Source of the DNA: an uncultured Nannocystaceae bacterium
Lineage (GTDB): Bacteria > Myxococcota_A > Polyangia > Nannocystales > Nannocystaceae
Assembly: GCA_938084085.1 (NCBI GenBank)
Contig: CALKDV010000099.1
Location: 1 to 6,731 of the forward strand
Length of the DNA stretch: 6,731 nucleotides
Direction: 5' to 3'
Under the pieces are notes generated by a model. It saw only the letters and a program-made list of their open reading frames with translations, was not told the origin of the DNA and searched no databases. The stretch's first letter is position 1. Each line of letters opens with the position of its first letter. This document shows, piece after piece, positions 6,001 through 6,731 of the stretch. Position numbers and translations under genes: made by a program.

Positions 6001-6731
6001 ATCTCACACAACTCGGCAATCTGATGCAGTAACCCAAGTTTCTCGCCTGGATCGAGGGACTGGTCCACCATGATCTCAAGGGTCGAGATCAGCTTGGCAA
6101 CTTGATTCGCTCCGCGATAGATCGGCTCGAGGATCTTGGCGACCGCGAGCTGGTGGTCGCCTTGTCCGAGCAGGCTCTCAAGGGACGCGATGGCGACGGC
6201 GTTCCCAGGATCAATGCCAAGCACCTGTTGGAAGATACCCACGGCTGCCTCCGCGTGATCGAGCTTTTGCAAGCGCACTTCGCCGAGGCGAAGACTCAAC
6301 GCGATTTGCTCATTGGCGTCTCCACTCGCCGCGATCTCTCTCTCAAGAATCTCCGCCAACTCTGGCCATGACTCACTCGCAAGGTACAAGCGATCCAGCG
6401 CCACGATGGCCTTCACGTTGTGCTCTTCGTCGGCGAGGATCTCGTTGTACGTCGTGATCGCCTCCGCCCGTTGTTGCAGCATCTCCTCTTGCAGGTAGGC
6501 AATCTGAAAGCGGATGTGCTGCCGCATCTCGGACTCTTCGCACAGCGCCACCTTACGGGTGTACACCTCAAGGAGATCTGCCCATCGCTCGGCGCGCTGG
6601 TAGAGCGCATCAAGGGCGTCCAACGCCGCGATGTTGGAGGCGTCCACCTCCGACGCCCGCTGCCAGGCCGCGATCGCCTTGTCGGCTTGCGACAAGCGCG
6701 TGTCGTACGCGATGGCGAGCTTGGACAACAG
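1..6731 (-). CDS. Giant TPR solenoid protein, internal fragment (both ends outside window)
   Basis: One frame is open across the entire window: codons run from 6731 down to 3 (each codon's lowest coordinate is divisible by 3), 2,243 codons without a stop, and two bases of the next codon remain at positions 2-1. The translation is almost wholly amphipathic helical repeats of the TPR class, about 30 units of mostly 72 residues. The unit pattern is A-L-x-x-L-x-x-L-Y, then a Trp, a helix like E-L-V-E-V-L, a helix like L-G-E-V-Y, and A-I-E-x-Y-x-x-I-L-x-I-D-P. The composition is acidic (Glu/Asp-rich), Cys is scarce, and no membrane segment or enzymatic motif is visible; any signal peptide would lie outside the window. 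TPR solenoids bind other proteins, so a scaffold or adaptor role is the likely job, with partners unknown. Giant TPR proteins occur in Myxococcota, for example the gliding-motility protein AgmK/GltI of Myxococcus xanthus, but orthology cannot be claimed. The coding frame is near certain; the specific function is not known. Confidence 0.96.
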   Translation of the reverse strand, partial: MLSKLAIAYDTRLSQADKAIAAWQRASEVDASNIAALDALDALYQRAERWADLLEVYTRKVALCEESEMRQHIRFQIAYLQEEMLQQRAEAITTYNEILADEEHNVKAIVALDRLYLASESWPELAEILEREIAASGDANEQIALSLRLGEVRLQKLDHAEAAVGIFQQVLGIDPGNAVAIASLESLLGQGDHQLAVAKILEPIYRGANQVAKLISTLEIMVDQSLDPGEKLGLLHQIAELCEISGEQSQAFAALGRALKEDPSSAETQQRLDTLASQMGAFEELVGLYESSTADVVDEQLMVALLQKIAQIYETTLADVEKAAATYERILDVNPSSFEAIDALIQLYNKAQNFDALVRAVVRKSEMVESPDDRKALLSYAANVRETVSEDTAAAVELYQQVLAIDDTDAAALDALEKLYIRLENWEALKDIYTRKTELATDPDERRKVLRVLGQVYDAELKDVDRAIDTYQAILDIDPNDFDAITSLDRLYGTAERWHDQLTIIQRALELTERHEAQTELRHRVGHLWETELADPTRAVESYREVLSIDPNHAATLAALDRIVHGDVEPMAAAEVLEPFYEQLAEWEKLIDLYQVMVSHTVDPAAQIERLHMIAGIQERHMQNLDAAFASYAAAMEIDPQNETTIGQLGRIADATGDWERVAGLMASEAEKILDPQLKAAMLKRVAVIRLEKLQDVEKAVARYQEIVDDNPEDADAIGALDHIFTRLERWSELVEVLRRQISVTGDEMQSVELQFRVGQIFHINLNDLPEAVNVYRDILAIAPEHQPAIQAMELIFAEGEMQSAIAEVLEPLHYAAQRWDQIVKIGEVKLSITEDRQDRFDIIRNVAEIAENKLGDTGNAYVWWLRAYIDDPSSEDVASEVERLAEITGQWSYIVDVSRQILESEEQLPAETQQIVLLREGRTRETHLGDLNGAVESFKSVLALDAEQPDALVALDRLYAAAGDAPALAEIIQRRLQVEMDSEVLVGLEMRLGEVLDAGLGQSEQAVAAYNRALEHDPGNRDALSRLEMLYLNAQRWEELFETYQKLIDIVNTDEDMADAYQRMAKIAADCLGREADAVDLWGRVLDLRGEDALALYELAGLHERAERWDELVEVLERSVYVAEEAQQRIAIFQMMGRIYGDNLDRDRESMEAWLNALEIDPENLTTLEALERIYRNNQSWVELVDTLRQILALGHEVLGTERMRDLFAQAGMIQSEYLMQADEAISAWRQVLTIVPGDGEALMALEQLYRQQANWPEVIDVLEKRTEAEGIEKDERIELLLQVAAIYEGNLENKMQAAAAYEEILESDPLNRPGAEALQLILRESEDWEQLVQLFLTRAEASDEAGDQQEKVRSLQSAALVAEKDQGDLDTAYAFLQFAFEVDFSNEDTAVAIERIATAANKWDELLEQYTEMVEQTEDETERCELWVKIGRWYGDHLDNPEKGIDALQRALGINDENVNALRELANFYERRGEVESLADTLTRSVPLEQDPEVQARTLLRLAEVQETGLAQVAPAIESYRRALELEDDNAKALEALARLHEQEGQWNEFVGVLIQRVQTMEDMDAALVLRKRIGEVQAAELGDAAAAIETYKDIIATEPTDRDALHALEKLYLDGGSVEDYLETLESELDATADVEEQMGIYDRMVTVTLERAEDPERAADILEKMVMLDPTRAESYGRLEEIYRNLERWSEFTETCRSHVEAIEDAGEKIAVLLELGQVCEKEIEDVDRAIETFREILELDEDHFEAANSLSRLQEQIEDWMGAVETMARLVDLNREPEARVELLTRMGRVYFGKLEDQEAAELRLNDALAIDPTYVPALDVLANLYKARMDWLKAARTLKTASEAAANNFEKTRFGAESGTIFVEELSDREAGLEMYGLVMEVDPEHLEVGFRLSAMYMEDERHEAALPIYEMLARKAAQLEQSDDDLLEMYVSGAKCALAMSANDKALEFYHSAYELDSTSRDVLFGLADVNFHSGDRERAFKLYQTILVQHRDTQSDEDTVLVYHRLGAIKKTEGEDRKALNYFEKALEVNPNATDTLTNVIELHEKSEDWEGVIEAKRALAEVADGDEQFALFNEIGDLYASNLGNTKKASEALYQALDLRPTDYPLLHKLLDLFTRGKEWEDSIAIIDRIVEIEQRPQRRSKYNYTAGVLLRDNLEDHDEAIDRFNTALDDDPSMLKAFEAIATMVTPTKDWKTLERNYRKMLKRLPGSGAEGLQLKLWEDLGEIYRSRLNDFK
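3..611 (-). repeat. End-module units R28-R30, with Lys/Arg-rich stretch; R30 truncated
   Basis: R28 (399-611, 71 residues), R29 (183-398, 72 residues) and R30 (3-182, 60 residues before the edge) regain the helix-1 Trp in the contexts S-E-D-W, G-K-E-W and T-K-D-W. R30 contains a basic run (D-W-K-T-L-E-R-N-Y-R-K-M-L-K-R-L-P) that stands out in an acidic protein, then a Gly-containing loop (P-G-S-G-A-E-G) and a helix with L-G-E-I-Y-R-S-R-L-N-D-F-K, where the window ends. From memory, very similar segments end TPR proteins of Myxococcota. That recollection is unverified, but it would make R26-R30 a separately conserved module. Translation clearly continues past position 1. Confidence 0.78.
612..1058 (-). 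repeat. Divergent canonical-TPR-like units R26-R27
   Basis: R26 (834-1058, 75 residues) and R27 (612-833, 74 residues) lack the helix-1 Trp, with His and Arg in its place. They read like ordinary TPRs, for example A-L-E-F-Y-H-S-A-Y-E-L-D and A-L-N-Y-F-E-K-A-L-E-V-N-P-N. R26 has an Asp-rich loop (Q-S-D-D-D). They separate the long Trp-type block from the end module, and the shift in style suggests a domain boundary near 1058. Confidence 0.75.
1059..4109 (-). repeat. Long uniform block of 14 units, R12-R25
   Basis: Fourteen units without any Leu-Glu-Pro insertion. Boundaries: R12 3888-4109, R13 3672-3887, R14 3456-3671, R15 3240-3455, R16 3015-3239, R17 2796-3014, R18 2571-2795, R19 2355-2570, R20 2139-2354, R21 1923-2138, R22 1707-1922, R23 1491-1706, R24 1275-1490 and R25 1059-1274. 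Ten are 72 residues; R12 has 74, R16 75, R17 73 and R18 75, with the extra residues in the loop between the two hairpins. Trp is at position 18 in eleven of the fourteen (not R13, R20 or R22). R25 begins to drift, with a small-residue, Ala-rich second helix. Confidence 0.85.
4110..4376 (-). repeat. Long unit R11 (89 residues) with Leu-Glu-Pro helix and a Trp-Trp pair
   Basis: This is the third and last long unit in the window. It carries A-I-A-E-V-L-E-P-L-H-Y, with Leu-Glu-Pro encoded at 4296-4304, and Trp at unit position 35. Its last helix is unusual: a Tyr-Val-Trp-Trp run (the two Trp codons at 4137-4142) replaces the small and Tyr residues usual in this helix, where the pattern elsewhere is A-V-E-S-Y. 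This may mark a specialised surface, though a packing substitution is also possible. Confidence 0.84.
4377..4808 (-). repeat. Standard units R9-R10
   Basis: Two units of exactly 72 residues, R9 4593-4808 and R10 4377-4592, lying between two long Leu-Glu-Pro units. Both have Trp at position 18. R10 is close to the array consensus in helix 2 (S-E-L-V-E-V-L-R-R-Q). Confidence 0.85.
4809..5075 (-). repeat. Long unit R8 (89 residues) with Leu-Glu-Pro helix insertion
   Basis: The unit carries A-A-A-E-V-L-E-P-F-Y-E, with Leu-Glu-Pro encoded at 4995-5003. The conserved Trp moves from position 18 to 35, which places a 17-residue insertion upstream of it. The rest of the unit follows the standard pattern and closes with A-M-E-I-D-P-Q. 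At DNA level the Leu-Glu-Pro region resembles those of R3 and R11, especially R11. Confidence 0.85.
5076..5939 (-). repeat. Standard units R4-R7
   Basis: Four consecutive units of exactly 72 residues: R4 5724-5939, R5 5508-5723, R6 5292-5507 and R7 5076-5291. R4 and R5 replace the helix-1 Trp by Phe; R6 and R7 have Trp. R6 and R7 are near the consensus, closing with A-I-D-T-Y-Q-A-I-L-D-I-D-P-N and A-V-E-S-Y-R-E-V-L-S-I-D-P-N. Confidence 0.85.
5940..6203 (-). repeat. Long unit R3 (88 residues) with Leu-Glu-Pro helix insertion
   Basis: This unit is 16 residues longer than the standard one. It carries A-V-A-K-I-L-E-P-I-Y, with the Leu-Glu-Pro encoded at 6123-6131, before the segment that aligns with the Trp-bearing end of helix 1. 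The Trp position holds Val here (unit position 35). The extra length is accounted for by one additional helix ahead of the usual four. The same insertion is seen in R8 and R11. Confidence 0.82.
6204..6635 (-). repeat. Standard 72-residue units R1-R2
   Basis: Two regular units, R1 at 6420-6635 and R2 at 6204-6419, each exactly 72 residues with Trp at position 18 (contexts A-E-R-W and S-E-S-W). R1 ends in a degenerate turn (A-D-E-E-H) while R2 ends in the canonical G-I-D-P-G. Their helix-1 segments (A-L-D-A-L-Y and A-L-D-R-L-Y) are typical of the whole array. Confidence 0.85.
6636..6731 (-). repeat. C-terminal half of the repeat preceding R1
   Basis: The first 32 codons in the window encode the second hairpin of a TPR unit that begins upstream of the window: a helix containing L-A-I-A-Y-D, a short loop, then K-A-I-A-A-W-Q-R-A-S-E-V-D. 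This matches the second half of the following units in spacing. It shows that the repeat array, and therefore the gene, extends beyond 6731, so no start codon should be placed inside the window. Confidence 0.88.

Larger units (their letters stand above)
3..6635 (-). repeat. Array of 30 double-TPR protein repeats (R1-R30), mostly 216 bp each
   Basis: Cutting the translation at the turn that follows each Asp-Pro-like motif gives 29 complete units and one truncated unit. Most are exactly 72 residues; the others are 71, 73, 74, 75, 88 or 89. Each unit has four helices, equal to two TPR hairpins. The helix-1 Trp at unit position 18 is present in 20 units, and at the shifted position 35 in long units R8 and R11. 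R4 and R5 have Phe there; R3, R13, R20, R22, R26 and R27 have other residues. Summing the unit lengths plus the 32-residue lead-in gives exactly 2,243, which confirms there is no frameshift. Units are clearly diverged at the DNA level, so this is an old protein-level repeat and not recent tandem duplication. Confidence 0.9.

Noticed and set aside
3..6635. CRISPR array or DNA tandem repeat suggested by the approximately 216-bp periodicity
   Set aside because: The period is a multiple of three, the conservation follows codons and helices, and DNA identity between units is low. There are no short identical repeats with unique spacers.
6494..6731. A start codon for the large gene inside the window, at one of the first in-frame ATG codons
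   Set aside because: The frame is open and encodes repeat-type helices right up to position 6731, so internal Met codons are ordinary residues and the true start must lie outside.
1..6731. Promoters, terminators, RNA genes or operators
   Set aside because: No non-coding gap exists in the window. Any hairpin or AT-rich hexamer here lies inside coding sequence and I saw none convincing enough to report.

Overview
The whole window is the inside of one very large protein-coding gene on the minus strand. Read from position 6731 down to position 3, the reverse complement is open for 2,243 consecutive codons with no stop. Every part of the translation is made of tetratricopeptide-repeat (TPR) helices. 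Neither the start codon nor the stop codon is in the window: the N-terminus lies beyond 6731 and the C-terminus before position 1. The visible part alone is about 250 kDa.

Layout, read in the direction of the gene: the tail of one repeat (6731-6636), then 29 complete repeat units and a 30th cut by the left edge, called R1 to R30 here. The basic unit is 72 residues (216 bp) and holds two TPR-like helical hairpins. Helix 1 ends in a conserved Trp at unit position 18, and the unit closes with an Asp-Pro-type turn. Three units (R3, R8, R11) are 88-89 residues long because of an extra helix carrying a Leu-Glu-Pro motif. R12-R25 form a long, fairly uniform stretch. R26-R30, towards the C-terminus, change character: two units resemble canonical TPRs and lack the Trp, followed by three units with a Lys/Arg-rich stretch in R30.

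The window holds no other gene that I can support. I see no intergenic DNA, RNA gene, mobile element, CRISPR array, promoter or terminator. The many shorter open frames on both strands are shadows of this one gene. The longest plus-strand ones lie exactly codon-on-codon opposite it and persist because Leu TTA/CTA and Ser TCA codons are rare here.

Organism: GC-rich bacterial DNA, with a giant Trp-containing double-TPR protein of a kind I associate with Myxococcota, Bradymonadota and related former Deltaproteobacteria. This is inference from protein style, not proof. The likely role is a soluble, intracellular or periplasmic solenoid scaffold for protein-protein contacts. Partners and process cannot be read from the sequence, and I found no evidence of a multi-gene novel system.
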